A stretch of DNA of 64,000 nt from Clostridiaceae bacterium (GTDB lineage: Bacteria > Bacillota > Clostridia > DSM-8532). The translations under genes and the position numbers were made by a program. Under the pieces are notes generated by a model. That model was not told where the DNA came from. It searched no databases and saw only the letters and a program-made list of their open reading frames with translations. Below are positions 45,156 through 54,707 of this stretch, piece by piece; position 1 is the first letter of the stretch, and each line of letters starts with the position of its first letter. The stretch is from contig JAAYFY010000018.1 in NCBI GenBank assembly GCA_012728015.1, forward strand, positions 40,873 through 104,872. Direction: 5' to 3'.

Positions 45156-47265
45156 ATACCTGATAAACAGGGAATTAAGCTGGCTGGAATTCAACCAGCG
45201 GGTGCTTGACGAGGCTGCCGACATCAGCAATCCGCTTATGGAAAGGCTGAAGTTTCTTGCAATAGCCAGCTCAAATCTTGATGAATTCTACATGGTCCGC
45301 GTAGGTTCCCTTAACGACCAGATCAATGCGGGCTTCGACAGGCCTGATGCGACCGGGCTGACCCCTGTCGCCCAGCTGGAAAAGATCGCCCAGCGGGTTA
45401 ACAGAATGGTATCCAACAAATACAGCCTGTGGAACCATAAACTTGTCCCAGAACTCAGGCATGAAGGAATCCATATATTATCCCCGGCGGAATTGAACCA
45501 GGAACAGACTGCTTATCTTTCCGAGTATTTCGACAGCGTTGTCTATCCTGTATTGACCCCTATGGCGGTGGATCCGGGCAGGCCGTTCCCCCTGATACAG
45601 AACAAGGCGCTGAATATCGGCGTGCTGATACATAACGACGCGCCGTATGAGCAGGATATTTTCGCCACAGTCCAGGTGCCGCCGGTATTCCCCAGGCTGG
45701 TGGATTTGGAGGGAACCGGGGTAAAGACCTGCGTCCTTATGGAAGATGTGATTTCCATGTTTATTGACAGGTTGTTTGCGGGCAAGAGGATAAAGGCTGC
45801 CTGTGCTTACAGGGTGACACGGAACGGGGACCTGGCCATTGATGAAGATGAGGCTGAGGACCTCTTGATTGAAATAGAGAAATCGCTCAAGCAGAGGATC
45901 AGGGGCCAGGCGGTAAGGCTTGAGGTCTCCAGGAGGTCCAGCCGGCTGCTGGTGAGGATCCTGCAGGAAAAGCTGGAGCTTCGTGAAGATCATGTCTTCC
46001 TTGTCGATGGCCCGCTTGACCTGACTTTTCTCTATGACCTTTATGGCAGCGAAGGATTTGAAAAGCTTAAGTATAAGCCATATGAACCGCAGATCCCGGG
46101 AAGTCTTGCCGATGGCAGGAATATCTTCGAAGCCATAAGGGAAAGGGATATCCTGCTGCATCATCCCTATGAATCCTTTGAGCCCATTGTAGATATGATC
46201 CGAAAAGCGGCCAGGGATCCCCGTGTCCTGGCGATAAAGCAAACCCTGTACCGTGTCAGCGGCAAATCACCCATTGTCAGGGCCCTCGCGGAAGCCGCGG
46301 GAAATGGCAAGCAGGTGACGGTGCTTGTTGAGCTGAAGGCCAGGTTTGATGAGGAGAACAATATCCATTGGGCAAAGAGCCTTGAAAAAGCGGGCTGCCA
46401 TGTGATTTACGGGCTGGTCGGCCTGAAAACCCACTGCAAGATAACCCTTATTGTCAGGATGGAGGATGACGGCATCAACAGGTATGTCCACCTGAGCACC
46501 GGGAATTATAACGATGAAACCGCAAGGATATACACCGATATCGGGCTCCTGACCTGCAACAAGTACATAGGAGAGGATGCCTCAACGGTGTTTAACGCTC
46601 TTACAGGGTTCTGCGAGAAACCGCGGCTTAATAAGCTGGTTATCGCGCCCATCATGCTGCGCAGGCACTTTAACTATCTCATCGACCGGGAGATACGAAA
46701 CGCCCGGGACGGAAAGCCAGCCTATATCAAGGCAAAGCTGAATGCGCTTGTTGACTCGGAAATCATCGGGCGACTCTACCAGGCATCTGCCGCGGGTGTA
46801 AAGATTGAATTGCTTGTGAGGGGAATGTGCTGCCTAAGACCTGGCATCAAGGGGATCAGTGACAACATCCAGGTCAGAAGCATTGTAGGCCGGTACCTGG
46901 AGCACAGCAGGATCTACTGCTTCTGCAATGGCGGCAGTGAGGATGTGTTTATCGCGAGCGCGGACTGGATGGAAAGGAATATAGACCGGCGTGTTGAGAT
47001 CCTGATTCCTGTCGAGGACCAGAAAGCCAGGAAACAGATCCGCCATATCCTGGAGATCTACCTTAAGGATAATGTAAAAGCAAGATGCATGCACAATGAC
47101 GGCAGATATACCCTTGAATCCCTACCTGGGAAAGAAGAGAGGCTGAACGCCCAGGACTATTTTATGGAACAAGCTGTGCCAAAGGTGTCTGAAAAGCCCG
47201 ATGAGATTCCAGAGAGCCTGTTTCGACCGGTCACGAGCCCGCCCGTGGAAAACGATAATGGGTAA
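45094..47265 (+). CDS. ppk1: Polyphosphate kinase
   Basis: Makes polyphosphate from ATP reversibly. The 723 residues have the four PPK1 domains; YLINRELSWLEFNQRVLDEA opens the N-terminal domain. The catalytic His447 lies in GLKTHCKITLIVR, the second conserved His466 in YVHLSTGNYN, and ELKARFDEENNIHWAKSLE precedes them. The start is ATG 45094 (after GGGGGG), overlapping ppx by 62 bases; ATG 45136 (MDYPKPEYLINRELSW) is a realistic alternative that shortens the overlap to 20. The stop is followed by the third dispersed repeat. Operon with ppx. Confidence 0.95.
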   Translation: MERSRTGEWEVKRPMDYPKPEYLINRELSWLEFNQRVLDEAADISNPLMERLKFLAIASSNLDEFYMVRVGSLNDQINAGFDRPDATGLTPVAQLEKIAQRVNRMVSNKYSLWNHKLVPELRHEGIHILSPAELNQEQTAYLSEYFDSVVYPVLTPMAVDPGRPFPLIQNKALNIGVLIHNDAPYEQDIFATVQVPPVFPRLVDLEGTGVKTCVLMEDVISMFIDRLFAGKRIKAACAYRVTRNGDLAIDEDEAEDLLIEIEKSLKQRIRGQAVRLEVSRRSSRLLVRILQEKLELREDHVFLVDGPLDLTFLYDLYGSEGFEKLKYKPYEPQIPGSLADGRNIFEAIRERDILLHHPYESFEPIVDMIRKAARDPRVLAIKQTLYRVSGKSPIVRALAEAAGNGKQVTVLVELKARFDEENNIHWAKSLEKAGCHVIYGLVGLKTHCKITLIVRMEDDGINRYVHLSTGNYNDETARIYTDIGLLTCNKYIGEDASTVFNALTGFCEKPRLNKLVIAPIMLRRHFNYLIDREIRNARDGKPAYIKAKLNALVDSEIIGRLYQASAAGVKIELLVRGMCCLRPGIKGISDNIQVRSIVGRYLEHSRIYCFCNGGSEDVFIASADWMERNIDRRVEILIPVEDQKARKQIRHILEIYLKDNVKARCMHNDGRYTLESLPGKEERLNAQDYFMEQAVPKVSEKPDEIPESLFRPVTSPPVENDNG

Positions 47266-47273
47266 ACCAAATA

Positions 47274-47312
47274 TGTCATTTCGAGCGTAGCGAGAGCGAA
47301 GCGTGGCAATCC
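47274..47312 (+). repeat. Dispersed palindromic repeat, copy 3
   Basis: TGTCATTTCGAGCGTAGCGA followed by GAGCGAAGCGTGGCAATCC; the most complete copy in the window, nine bases after the ppk stop. Confidence 0.7.
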
Positions 47313-47329
47313 ATTCTGCAAATTCCCGG

Positions 47330-47359
47330 TTGACTTAAAGGAATACAGTATGGTAAATT
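47330..47359 (+). promoter_or_regulatory. Promoter of asnA
   Basis: TTGACT (47330-47335) and TAAATT (47354-47359) with an 18-base gap, 35 bases before the ATG. Confidence 0.45.
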
Positions 47360-47393
47360 AGCAAGAAGCCGTTCTGCTGAAGGAGGCGCTAAT

Positions 47394-48407
47394 ATGCAAT
47401 CAGGCTTATTTCCCCTTAAGGATTACAAGCCGTGTATGAGTATAAGGGAAACCGAAATCGCCATCAAGTACATCAAGGACCTGTTTGAATGTACCTTGGC
47501 CGAGGTATTGAACCTTACCCGTGTATCAGCACCTTTGTTTGTCTGTCCCAAAACCGGCCTGAATGACAATCTCAGTGGTGTTGAGAGACCGGTATCCTTT
47601 GACGTTAAAAATATGAACGGGAGCATTGTTGAGATCGTGCAATCCCTGGCCAAATGGAAGAGGGCCGCCCTGAAAAGATACGGGTTTACCGTGGGAGAGG
47701 GCATTTATACCGATATGAATGCCATCAGAAGGGACGATGATTTGGACAACCTCCATTCCATATACGTTGACCAATGGGATTGGGAGAAGATCATAAGGCC
47801 GGAAGACCGAAATGTTGAAACCCTTATGGCTATTGTCCGGGATATTTATTCTGTGTTCAAAATAGTGGAACTAAAGATCTGTGAAAAATATTCCATCCTG
47901 AAAAGGCGGCTGCCTGATGACATATTCTTTGTCACCGCCCAGGAATTGGAGGACCTTTATCCCGAGCTTGCGCCGAAAGAACGGGAAGAAAGAATTGCCC
48001 GGGAGAAAAAGGCCGTGTTCATTATGAAGATCGGTGGCGTTTTGAGGTCGGGGACCAGGCATGACGGCCGGGCGCCCGACTACGATGACTGGGATCTCAA
48101 CGGGGACATCATTTTCTGGTATCCTGTCCTGAACAGGGCTATGGAGATGTCTTCCATGGGAATCAGGGTGGACGCGAAGACCCTGGAGAAGCAGCTTAAG
48201 CTTGCGGGCTGCGAAGAGCGGAAGAACCTCCCCTACCATAGGGATGTGCTTGAGGAAAGGTTTCCGCAGACCGTGGGCGGCGGTATCGGACAATCCAGGA
48301 TATGCATGTTCCTTCTGGGCAAAGCCCATATAGGCGAGGTTCAATCTTCGGTCTGGCCTGAGGAGATGGTGGAAGCCTGTGAGAAAATGGGGATCCAACT
48401 GCTGTAG
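47394..48407 (+). CDS. asnA: Aspartate-ammonia ligase
   Basis: Ammonia-dependent asparagine synthetase, related in fold to class II tRNA synthetases. At 337 residues it has the usual AsnA length, with [61 protein letters not shown] and a C-terminal [14 protein letters not shown] (class II motif 3-like). It uses ATP, aspartate and ammonium in the cytosol. GGAGGCG precedes the ATG at 47394. It has its own promoter and terminator, so it is monocistronic. Confidence 0.96.
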   Translation: MQSGLFPLKDYKPCMSIRETEIAIKYIKDLFECTLAEVLNLTRVSAPLFVCPKTGLNDNLSGVERPVSFDVKNMNGSIVEIVQSLAKWKRAALKRYGFTVGEGIYTDMNAIRRDDDLDNLHSIYVDQWDWEKIIRPEDRNVETLMAIVRDIYSVFKIVELKICEKYSILKRRLPDDIFFVTAQELEDLYPELAPKEREERIAREKKAVFIMKIGGVLRSGTRHDGRAPDYDDWDLNGDIIFWYPVLNRAMEMSSMGIRVDAKTLEKQLKLAGCEERKNLPYHRDVLEERFPQTVGGGIGQSRICMFLLGKAHIGEVQSSVWPEEMVEACEKMGIQLL

Positions 48408-48450
48408 GTTTAAAGATCCGCCACGGTATATAGTCTAAAAGTAAGGCAGA

Positions 48451-48483
48451 AAAGCTCATGAATCTGATTCATGAGCTTTTTTT
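48451..48483 (+). terminator. Terminator of asnA
   Basis: AAAGCTCATGAATC and GATTCATGAGCTTT are perfect complements around one base (a loop of five in practice), with a T run to 48483. It may work in both directions. Confidence 0.88.
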
Positions 48484-48512
48484 AAAGCCATTATTGAGGA
48501 AGCCATCTTTGG

Positions 48513-48550
48513 TGTCGTTGCGAGAAGGCGAAGCCGACGAAGCGATCGCG
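48513..48550 (+). repeat. Dispersed palindromic repeat, copy 4
   Basis: TGTCGTTGCGAGAAGGCGAA followed by GCCGACGAAGCGATCGCG; degenerate at its right end. Confidence 0.55.
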
Positions 48551-48705
48551 CAAAATAGAGATCAGAGGTTGGAGGTTGGAAGCTGGAGTATAAGTATTGA
48601 CAGTTCAGGAATTTTATTTGAGAACGCGGCTGCGGATTTGTCGCATAAAATAGAGGTGAAGTGTGGAAAGATGGGGATGCCTGATTGGCAAATTGGAGGG
48701 ATAGA

Positions 48706-49788
48706 ATGACAGAAAACAGGGCAAGGCACATATTCTTAGGCGGGAATACCCATTTGGGCTTTTTCAGCTATTATGACCATATCCTCCCCCAGGAGGATGC
48801 AGACATAATCTTTGTTATCAAGGGCGGGCCCGGAACGGGCAAATCCTCTTTTATGAAGAAAATTGCCCGCGAAATGCTTAGCAGGGGGCATGTCGTGGAA
48901 TTCATGCACTGCTCCTCCGACAGCGATTCCCTTGACGGAATTGTGATACGGGACCTGAAGGCGGCCATGCTGGATGGTACGGCCCCCCATGTGGTAGACC
49001 CCAAACACCCCGGCGCCGTAGACCAAATCCTGAACTTCGGGGTTTTTTGGAATGAGGAAGGGATCAGGAAACATAAGAAGGAGATTATGGAGATCAGCCG
49101 CGAGATCAGCCGGCTGTTCTCCAGAGCCTACAGGTATCTGCATGCTGCCCATGATATTTATATGGACAGCGCTTCCATCCATGCCCGGGCATTGGACAGG
49201 GGGAAACTGAACAGCCTGGCTGCAGAGTTGGAAAAGGAACTGTTTGACGGCAGGGAACACACCGGCAAGGCCGGCCGGGAGCGTTCCCTTTTTGCCAGCG
49301 CCATCGCCCCCGCGGGATATGTCAATTACCTTGATTCACTGCTGAATGCGGGCACGGTATACGCGATAAGGGGAGATATGGGTACCGGAGAGGAACAGGT
49401 CCTGGAGCGGCTGCGGGACAAAGCACTCCGAAGCGGCTATGATGTTGAGGGGTTTTACTGCGCGCTGAATCCCCGAAAGCTGGAGCACCTTGTCATACCC
49501 GGGCTGGATGCGGCCATAACCACCTGTAACGCCTATCACCGCTACGAAATGGGCGCTGGGAAATCCTTTGACATGATGGACCTGATGGATCGCGGATTGG
49601 TGGAACGCTGCCGGGTTGAGCTTGAAGAAAACCGGACTGTGTTTGACTGGCTGATGTCTGCGGCTTTTAAGAGTATAAGAAGGGCGAAGGAAAACCACGA
49701 CAGCCTGGAGCGGTACTATATACCACATATGGACTTCAACGCGCTGGACGAATTATATAAAGATATTCTCAAAAGACTAATCCATTAA
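48706..49788 (+). CDS. PRK06851-type ATPase with tandem P-loop domains
   Basis: A 360-residue protein of a family known mainly from clostridia, function unknown. The first P-loop is intact (FVIKGGPGTGKSSFMKKIA, about 37-55). The second half begins with YAIRGDMGTGEEQVLERL, which copies the position of a Walker A loop but lacks the Lys-Ser/Thr pair, so only one site is likely to bind nucleotide productively. Between them is a helical segment (KHKKEIMEISREISRLF). FMHCSSDSDSLDGIVI follows the first loop. ATG 48706 follows GGAGGGATAGA; an in-frame ATG at 48685 precedes the ribosome site. Confidence 0.75.
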   Translation: MTENRARHIFLGGNTHLGFFSYYDHILPQEDADIIFVIKGGPGTGKSSFMKKIAREMLSRGHVVEFMHCSSDSDSLDGIVIRDLKAAMLDGTAPHVVDPKHPGAVDQILNFGVFWNEEGIRKHKKEIMEISREISRLFSRAYRYLHAAHDIYMDSASIHARALDRGKLNSLAAELEKELFDGREHTGKAGRERSLFASAIAPAGYVNYLDSLLNAGTVYAIRGDMGTGEEQVLERLRDKALRSGYDVEGFYCALNPRKLEHLVIPGLDAAITTCNAYHRYEMGAGKSFDMMDLMDRGLVERCRVELEENRTVFDWLMSAAFKSIRRAKENHDSLERYYIPHMDFNALDELYKDILKRLIH

Positions 49789-49790
49789 AG

Positions 49791-49818
49791 AGATTGCCGC
49801 GCTCCGCCCGCAATGACA
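49791..49818 (-). repeat. Dispersed palindromic repeat, copy 5
   Basis: Reverse orientation: AGATTGCCGCGCTCCGCCCG then CAATGACA, the complement of TGTCATTGCGGGCGGAGCGCGGCAATCT. It begins three bases after the preceding stop. Confidence 0.65.
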
Positions 49819-49879
49819 TGGGGGTTTCCTTAAGTGAAACCACTGGAACCGTCCCCCTGGTTTGCCGTCTAAGCAATCC

Positions 49880-49909
49880 TTGACTGTTTCCGTGGCCCTG
49901 TGGTAAAGT
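49880..49909 (+). promoter_or_regulatory. Promoter of rimO-pgsA
   Basis: TTGACT (49880-49885), 18-base gap, TAAAGT (49904-49909), about 37 bases before the TTG start. Confidence 0.5.
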
Positions 49910-49946
49910 GTGCTGAGAAAACCCAACTGCAACCGGAGGAAATATA

Positions 49947-51302
49947 TTGAACTACAACTTAGGGCTAATTTCCCTGGGGTGTCCCAAAAACCTGGTGGAC
50001 AGTGAGATCATGCTCGGGGCATTAAAAGAAAAAGGCTTTATCCCCGTCCAGGATCTGTCCCAGGCGGATGCCATCATCGTAAATACATGCGCGTTTATCA
50101 GAGATGCCAAAGAAGAGGCTATCGTAACCATTCTTGAAGCCGCCGGGCATAAAGAGGGTGGCCGGCTCAGGGCGCTGGTGGTTACCGGCTGCCTTGCGGA
50201 AAGGTACCGTGAGCAGATTATCAGTGAGATACCCGAGGTGGACCTGGTATTCGGGACCGGCAGCATTCCCCTTGTGGCGGAACAGACCAAGGCTTTTCTC
50301 GATGGGGAGCGCCTGGAAAGCCATGTATGGTGTGATATTGCCGATACTGTGGATTATCTTGACAAAGGCAGGGTTCTGAGCGACAGCAAGCCTTACGTAT
50401 ACCTCAAGATAGCCGAAGGCTGCAGCAACAACTGTACCTACTGTGTAATCCCAAAACTCAGGGGCCGATACAGGAGCAGGACGGCTGAAAGTATTCTGAA
50501 GGAAGCCGAATTCCTCGCGGAGCATGGGAAGAAGGAAATCATACTCATTGCGCAGGATGTAACCCGTTACGGCACCGATCTGTATGGGGAAAAAGGGCTG
50601 GTGGAGCTGATCCGGTCCATAAGCCGCATAGACGGGGTTCAATGGATACGCCTGCTTTACTGCTATCCTGAGCTTATAGACGACGCCCTTATCCAGGAAA
50701 TGAAAAGCAACAGCAAATTGATGCCCTATATGGATATCCCCATCCAGCATATTTCGGACAGGATCCTCAAAGCCATGGGCAGAAGGGGTTCGGGGGAATA
50801 CATAGAAACCCTGCTAAAACGCCTTAGACGGGAAATACCCCACATAACATTAAGGACATCACTGATAGCGGGTTTCCCGGGCGAGACCGAGGAAGACTAC
50901 CAACAATTGAAGGACTTTGTGAAGAAGGGTTATTTCCAGCACCTTGGCGTATTTACCTATTCCAGGGAGGAGGATACCCCCGCATACAGGATGAAGGGCC
51001 AGATATCCGTAGGGGTTAAAGCGGCCAGGAGAAACGCTCTCATGGAAATACAGCGGGAAAACGCGGCCCGGTTTAATAGTTCGCGTATTGGTAAGACTTA
51101 TGATACAATGATTGATGGAGTGGCGGAGGACGGCATTTTCTACCTGGGACGGACTTATATGGAAGCGCCTGAAATAGACCCGGTGATATATGTGGCTTCG
51201 CCATACCCTCTTGATACAGGGACTGCTGTAAAGGTAAAAATGCTTTGCAGCCAGGAGTACGACTTGATCGGTGAGGTAGCTGGGGATGAATCTTCCGAAT
51301 AA
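49947..51302 (+). CDS. rimO: Ribosomal protein S12 methylthiotransferase
   Basis: Radical SAM enzyme of 451 residues that adds a methylthio group to an aspartate of ribosomal protein S12. The N-terminal UPF0004 domain holds Cys12 (LGCPKN), Cys48 (NTCAF) and Cys81 (TGCLAE) for the auxiliary cluster. The radical SAM cluster CSNNCTYC lies near 158, and a TRAM domain closes the protein. LISLGCPKNLVDSE at the N-terminus distinguishes RimO from MiaB. The start is TTG 49947 with GGAGGA at 49935-49940. The end overlaps pgsA by 17 bases, so translation is probably coupled. Confidence 0.95.
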   Translation: MNYNLGLISLGCPKNLVDSEIMLGALKEKGFIPVQDLSQADAIIVNTCAFIRDAKEEAIVTILEAAGHKEGGRLRALVVTGCLAERYREQIISEIPEVDLVFGTGSIPLVAEQTKAFLDGERLESHVWCDIADTVDYLDKGRVLSDSKPYVYLKIAEGCSNNCTYCVIPKLRGRYRSRTAESILKEAEFLAEHGKKEIILIAQDVTRYGTDLYGEKGLVELIRSISRIDGVQWIRLLYCYPELIDDALIQEMKSNSKLMPYMDIPIQHISDRILKAMGRRGSGEYIETLLKRLRREIPHITLRTSLIAGFPGETEEDYQQLKDFVKKGYFQHLGVFTYSREEDTPAYRMKGQISVGVKAARRNALMEIQRENAARFNSSRIGKTYDTMIDGVAEDGIFYLGRTYMEAPEIDPVIYVASPYPLDTGTAVKVKMLCSQEYDLIGEVAGDESSE

Positions 51303-51861
51303 ACTAACGCTTTCCAGAATACTGGCAGCGCCCATTTTTCTTTTCTTCCTTGTTCCGGGATGGTTCGGGCAGTTTTTTGGCCTGGATCAGTGGGGCAGGT
51401 ACGCGGCTGCTGTTTTCTTTGTCCTTGCGTCAATTACCGATCTTCTTGATGGGATGATCGCGAGAAAGCAGAACAGCGTTTCAGAACTGGGCAAGTTCCT
51501 GGATCCCATAGCGGATAAGCTGCTGGTAACCACTGCGCTGGTGGCGCTGGTCGCGGTCGATAACCTGTCGGTGTGGGCAGTGGTCATAATCATCGCCCGT
51601 GATTTTATAGTAACCGGTATACGTGTTGTGGCAGCCGGGCAGGGCATCGTTATACCCGCGGGTAAACTTGGAAAGCTGAAAACAACCTTTCAGACCATAG
51701 CTATTGTGGCAATCCTCATCCGCGACTTCCCGGTTTCCCTCATCCTTCCCTGGCTTCCCGTGGGAAAAATCTGCATGGCCATAGCCGTCGTCCTCACGGT
51801 TTTTTCCGGGGTTGATTATGTCGCGAAAAATGCGTACATAATAAAAAAGGAAGGCAGCTAA
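51286..51861 (+). CDS. pgsA: CDP-diacylglycerol-glycerol-3-phosphate 3-phosphatidyltransferase
   Basis: Integral membrane enzyme that makes phosphatidylglycerol phosphate. The 191 residues hold about five membrane helices and the CDP-alcohol phosphotransferase motif D-G-x2-A-R-x8-G-x3-D-x3-D (SITDLLDGMIARKQNSVSEL continuing to GKFLDPIADK). NLPNKLTLSRI at the N-terminus is the family entry. GAGGTAG lies in the 3' end of rimO upstream of the ATG. The rimO-pgsA order with overlap is common in Firmicutes. Confidence 0.95.
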   Translation: MNLPNKLTLSRILAAPIFLFFLVPGWFGQFFGLDQWGRYAAAVFFVLASITDLLDGMIARKQNSVSELGKFLDPIADKLLVTTALVALVAVDNLSVWAVVIIIARDFIVTGIRVVAAGQGIVIPAGKLGKLKTTFQTIAIVAILIRDFPVSLILPWLPVGKICMAIAVVLTVFSGVDYVAKNAYIIKKEGS

Positions 51862-51896
51862 AGAAACGATGGCTGTCCTGTGCCGTGTGATTTTTC

Positions 51897-51925
51897 TTTA
51901 CATGGCAGCCTTTGTATGCTAAAAT
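51897..51925 (+). promoter_or_regulatory. Promoter of rpsO
   Basis: TTTACA (51897-51902), 17-base gap, TAAAAT (51920-51925). The leader of about 85 bases may carry the S15 autoregulatory fold known from other bacteria, which I could not draw with confidence. Confidence 0.55.
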
Positions 51926-52015
51926 ACAACAGTACAATTAACCGATAGCTCGGTTTATGGCAGCTCCGGCCATTTACTGGGCATTCGGCTTTAAATGAGA
52001 AAGGAGTAACATAGA

Positions 52016-52279
52016 ATGGACAAACAGCTGAAGCAGGAAATCATAGCTAAGTATGCCATTCACGAGGGAGACACTGGTTCTCCCGAGGTTCAGATTGCTA
52101 TTCTCACCGAAAGGATCAACCATCTGACAGAACACCTGAAGACCCATAAAAAGGACCACCACTCCAGGAGAGGACTGTTGAAGATGGTTGGTAAGAGAAG
52201 AGGCCTTTTGAATTATCTGATGAAAAAGGACATCACCCGGTATCGCGAACTGATCGCCAGGCTGGAACTCAGAAAGTAA
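52016..52279 (+). CDS. rpsO: Ribosomal protein S15
   Basis: Primary 16S rRNA-binding protein of the small subunit, 87 residues, all helical. The conserved segments are [38 protein letters not shown] and [19 protein letters not shown] precedes the ATG at 52016. It has its own promoter and a strong terminator, with pnp next, the order found across most bacteria. S15 often represses its own translation in other species. Confidence 0.98.
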   Translation: MDKQLKQEIIAKYAIHEGDTGSPEVQIAILTERINHLTEHLKTHKKDHHSRRGLLKMVGKRRGLLNYLMKKDITRYRELIARLELRK

Positions 52280-52307
52280 AAATGGGCGGGTTTTCCGCCC
52301 ATTTTTC
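52280..52307 (+). terminator. Terminator of rpsO
   Basis: AAAATGGGCGG (52280-52290) pairs with CCGCCCATTTT (52296-52306), loop GTTTT, with T's at the end. Confidence 0.88.
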
Positions 52308-52372
52308 TGAACATAATATAAATACTCGTCGGCCCTTAATTTAATCACGGGCAACAGAAGTTCAGAGAAGAT

Positions 52373-52391
52373 GATTCCATATCATGGAATC
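52373..52391 (+). promoter_or_regulatory. Hairpin in the pnp leader
   Basis: GATTCCAT / ATGGAATC around ATC, 130 bases before the pnp start. A second small hairpin CCATC / GATGG lies near 52447-52462. In other bacteria pnp leaders are structured and used for autoregulation by RNase cleavage; that is an analogy here. Confidence 0.4.
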
Positions 52392-52519
52392 CTGTTCCCT
52401 GATCTTTTGTCCCTGGTTAAATTAAGTGAGGAGCATACCGGAAGAACCATCCTTTATGATGGATCCCGAAGGATGTGCTTTGCGGCAGACGGGGAGAAAA
52501 GAGAAGGAGAATCAGAATT

Positions 52520-54637
52520 ATGAAAAAAGTTTCTAATCTGGAAATCGCAGGAAGAACTCTTTCAGTGGAGGTAGGGCAATTTGCCCAGTTTGCCAACGGA
52601 TCCGCGTTGGTTCGTTATGGTGACACGGCTATCCTGTCCACGGCCACCATGGCCAAAGAACCCCGGGAAGGAATAGACTTCTTCCCCTTAAGTGTTGATT
52701 ACGAGGAAAGGCTGTACTCGGTGGGAAAGATTCCCGGCGGGTTCATCAGGAGAGAGGGCAAGCCCCCCGAAAAAGCCATCCTGAACGCACGCGTCATCGA
52801 CAGGCAGATCCGGCCCAGGTTTCCCAAAGACCTTCGGAACGATGTATCTGTAGTTAATACAGTCCTTTCTGTGGATCAGGACAACCCTCCTGAATTCGCG
52901 GCCATTATCGGTACAATTACAGCGCTGTGTATCTCAGATATACCATTTAATGGTCCTATTGCCGGCGTCATCCTTGGTCTGGTGGACGGGAATGTTGTTG
53001 TAAACCCCACTACCGAGCAGCGTTTGACGAGCGACATGCATGTCACCCTATCAGCCGATATGGAAAAGATAATTATGATAGAGGCAGGAGCTAACCAGGT
53101 TTCTGAGGATGTTATGCTGGAGGCCATTAAAACAGGCCATGAGGAAATAAAGCGCATCATCAGGTTTATAGAAAATATTGTAAGAGAGGTTGGCAAACCC
53201 AAGGCACAATATGAGCCATATGTTGTTCCCGATGAAATCTGGAACGCCGTTTATGAGATGGCCAGGGACGACATGAAGATGGCCCTGATGAGCGCCGACA
53301 AGGACATCAGGGACGCGAACGTGGATAAGGTATGCAGTGAGGTTCAGGAAAAGCTGGCAGAAGCCTTCCCTGAACAGAGGCAGCAGATAGCCGACGCGCT
53401 GTACAAATTGCAAAGAAAAATAGTCAGAAGCCTGATCCTGGACGAGGGCAGGCGTGTGGATGGCAGAGACCTGATGGAGATCCGCCAGCTGCATTGCGAA
53501 GTAGGCCTTCTTCCCAGGACACATGGCTCAGGGCTGTTCCAGCGCGGGCAGACCCAGGTGCTTACCAACGTTACCCTGGGACCTTTAGGCGATGTACAAA
53601 CCCTCGATGGCGTCGATATTGAAGAAACAAAACGGTATATGCACCACTACAATTTCCCGCCCTACAGCGTCGGTGAGCCAAGGCCGACCAGAGGTCCCGG
53701 CAGGCGGGAAATCGGGCATGGCGCCCTGGCCGAGCGGGCTCTTGAGCCGGTTATCCCCAGCGAAGAGGAATTCCCTTATGCCATCCGTCTTGTTTCCGAA
53801 GTCCTGATGTCCAATGGTTCAACGTCGCAGGGCAGCGTATGTGCCAGTACCCTGGCCCTGATGGATGCGGGTGTTCCCGTCGAAGCTCCCGTAGCGGGCA
53901 TTTCCTGCGGGCTTGTGGTGGATGAGGACAACCCTGGCCGGTTTGTTACCTTTATGGATATACAAGGCATAGAAGACTTCTTCGGCGATATGGATTTCAA
54001 GGTTGCCGGAACCAAGAAGGGCATTACTGCCATCCAGGTAGATATCAAAGTTGATGGCTTGAGTTACGAGATCATCAGACAGGCCTTTGAAATAACCAGG
54101 AAGGGCCGGATTCAGATCCTTGACGAATGCATGCTTCCTGTCATTGACAAGCCCCGTGACCAGCTGTCCCCCTATGCGCCGAAGATATTCAGGACCAGGA
54201 TTGATGTGGATAAGATACGCGATGTCATCGGCCCCGGCGGAAAGATTATCAACAGGATAATCGCAGAGACCGGAGTCAAGATAGATATCGAGGACGACGG
54301 TAATGTGTATGTGGCCACTCCGGATGAAGAATCCGGAAAGAAGGCGATTGCGATAATCGAAGGCATTGCTGGCAATGTCGAACCGGGCCAGGTATACAAC
54401 GGCCATGTTACAAGGCTTATGCAGTTTGGCGCTTTTGTGGAGTTCCTTCCCGGAAAGGAAGGCCTTGTCCATATATCCAAACTTGATACAAAGCGCGTGA
54501 AAAAGGTCGAAGATGTTGTCAACGTGGGGGATGAAATCAAGGTTAAGGTTATTGAGATTGATAAACAGGGAAGGATCAACCTGTCCAGGAAAGATGTACT
54601 TCTGGACGAGCTCAATAACAAAACCCGTCAGCAATAG
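52520..54637 (+). CDS. pnp: Polynucleotide phosphorylase
   Basis: Phosphorolytic 3'-5' exoribonuclease of 705 residues. The first RNase PH domain is at about 10-145 (the [20 protein letters not shown] region), a helical linker follows, the second RNase PH domain (about 310-550) has [17 protein letters not shown] sequence and [14 protein letters not shown], then KH ([11 protein letters not shown] near 570) and S1 (about 615-690, [20 protein letters not shown]). ATG 52520 is chosen for AAGGAG nine bases upstream over an earlier in-frame start. It stands after rpsO as usual and ends at a long hairpin. Confidence 0.97.
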   Translation: MKKVSNLEIAGRTLSVEVGQFAQFANGSALVRYGDTAILSTATMAKEPREGIDFFPLSVDYEERLYSVGKIPGGFIRREGKPPEKAILNARVIDRQIRPRFPKDLRNDVSVVNTVLSVDQDNPPEFAAIIGTITALCISDIPFNGPIAGVILGLVDGNVVVNPTTEQRLTSDMHVTLSADMEKIIMIEAGANQVSEDVMLEAIKTGHEEIKRIIRFIENIVREVGKPKAQYEPYVVPDEIWNAVYEMARDDMKMALMSADKDIRDANVDKVCSEVQEKLAEAFPEQRQQIADALYKLQRKIVRSLILDEGRRVDGRDLMEIRQLHCEVGLLPRTHGSGLFQRGQTQVLTNVTLGPLGDVQTLDGVDIEETKRYMHHYNFPPYSVGEPRPTRGPGRREIGHGALAERALEPVIPSEEEFPYAIRLVSEVLMSNGSTSQGSVCASTLALMDAGVPVEAPVAGISCGLVVDEDNPGRFVTFMDIQGIEDFFGDMDFKVAGTKKGITAIQVDIKVDGLSYEIIRQAFEITRKGRIQILDECMLPVIDKPRDQLSPYAPKIFRTRIDVDKIRDVIGPGGKIINRIIAETGVKIDIEDDGNVYVATPDEESGKKAIAIIEGIAGNVEPGQVYNGHVTRLMQFGAFVEFLPGKEGLVHISKLDTKRVKKVEDVVNVGDEIKVKVIEIDKQGRINLSRKDVLLDELNNKTRQQ

Positions 54638-54645
54638 GCATTGAG

Positions 54646-54679
54646 GCGTCCGGGATGTCGACCCCGGCATCCCGGACGC
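54646..54679 (+). terminator. Strong hairpin after pnp, without T run
   Basis: GCGTCCGGGATG (54646-54657) and CATCCCGGACGC (54668-54679) form a perfect 12-base stem with a 10-base loop. The following bases ATAGGGTC are not a T run, so it may stabilise the pnp mRNA end or pause polymerase rather than terminate. Confidence 0.5.
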
Positions 54680-54707
54680 ATAGGGTCTAATACAACTCAA
54701 TACCTTT

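Larger units (their letters stand above)
48408..48705. other. Intergenic region: asnA terminator, repeat copy 4
   Basis: The asnA terminator (48451-48483) and the fourth dispersed repeat (48513-48550) fill the first half. In the second half TTGACA occurs at 48597-48602 without a good -10 box at the right distance, so the promoter of the next gene is unclear. Confidence 0.45.
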
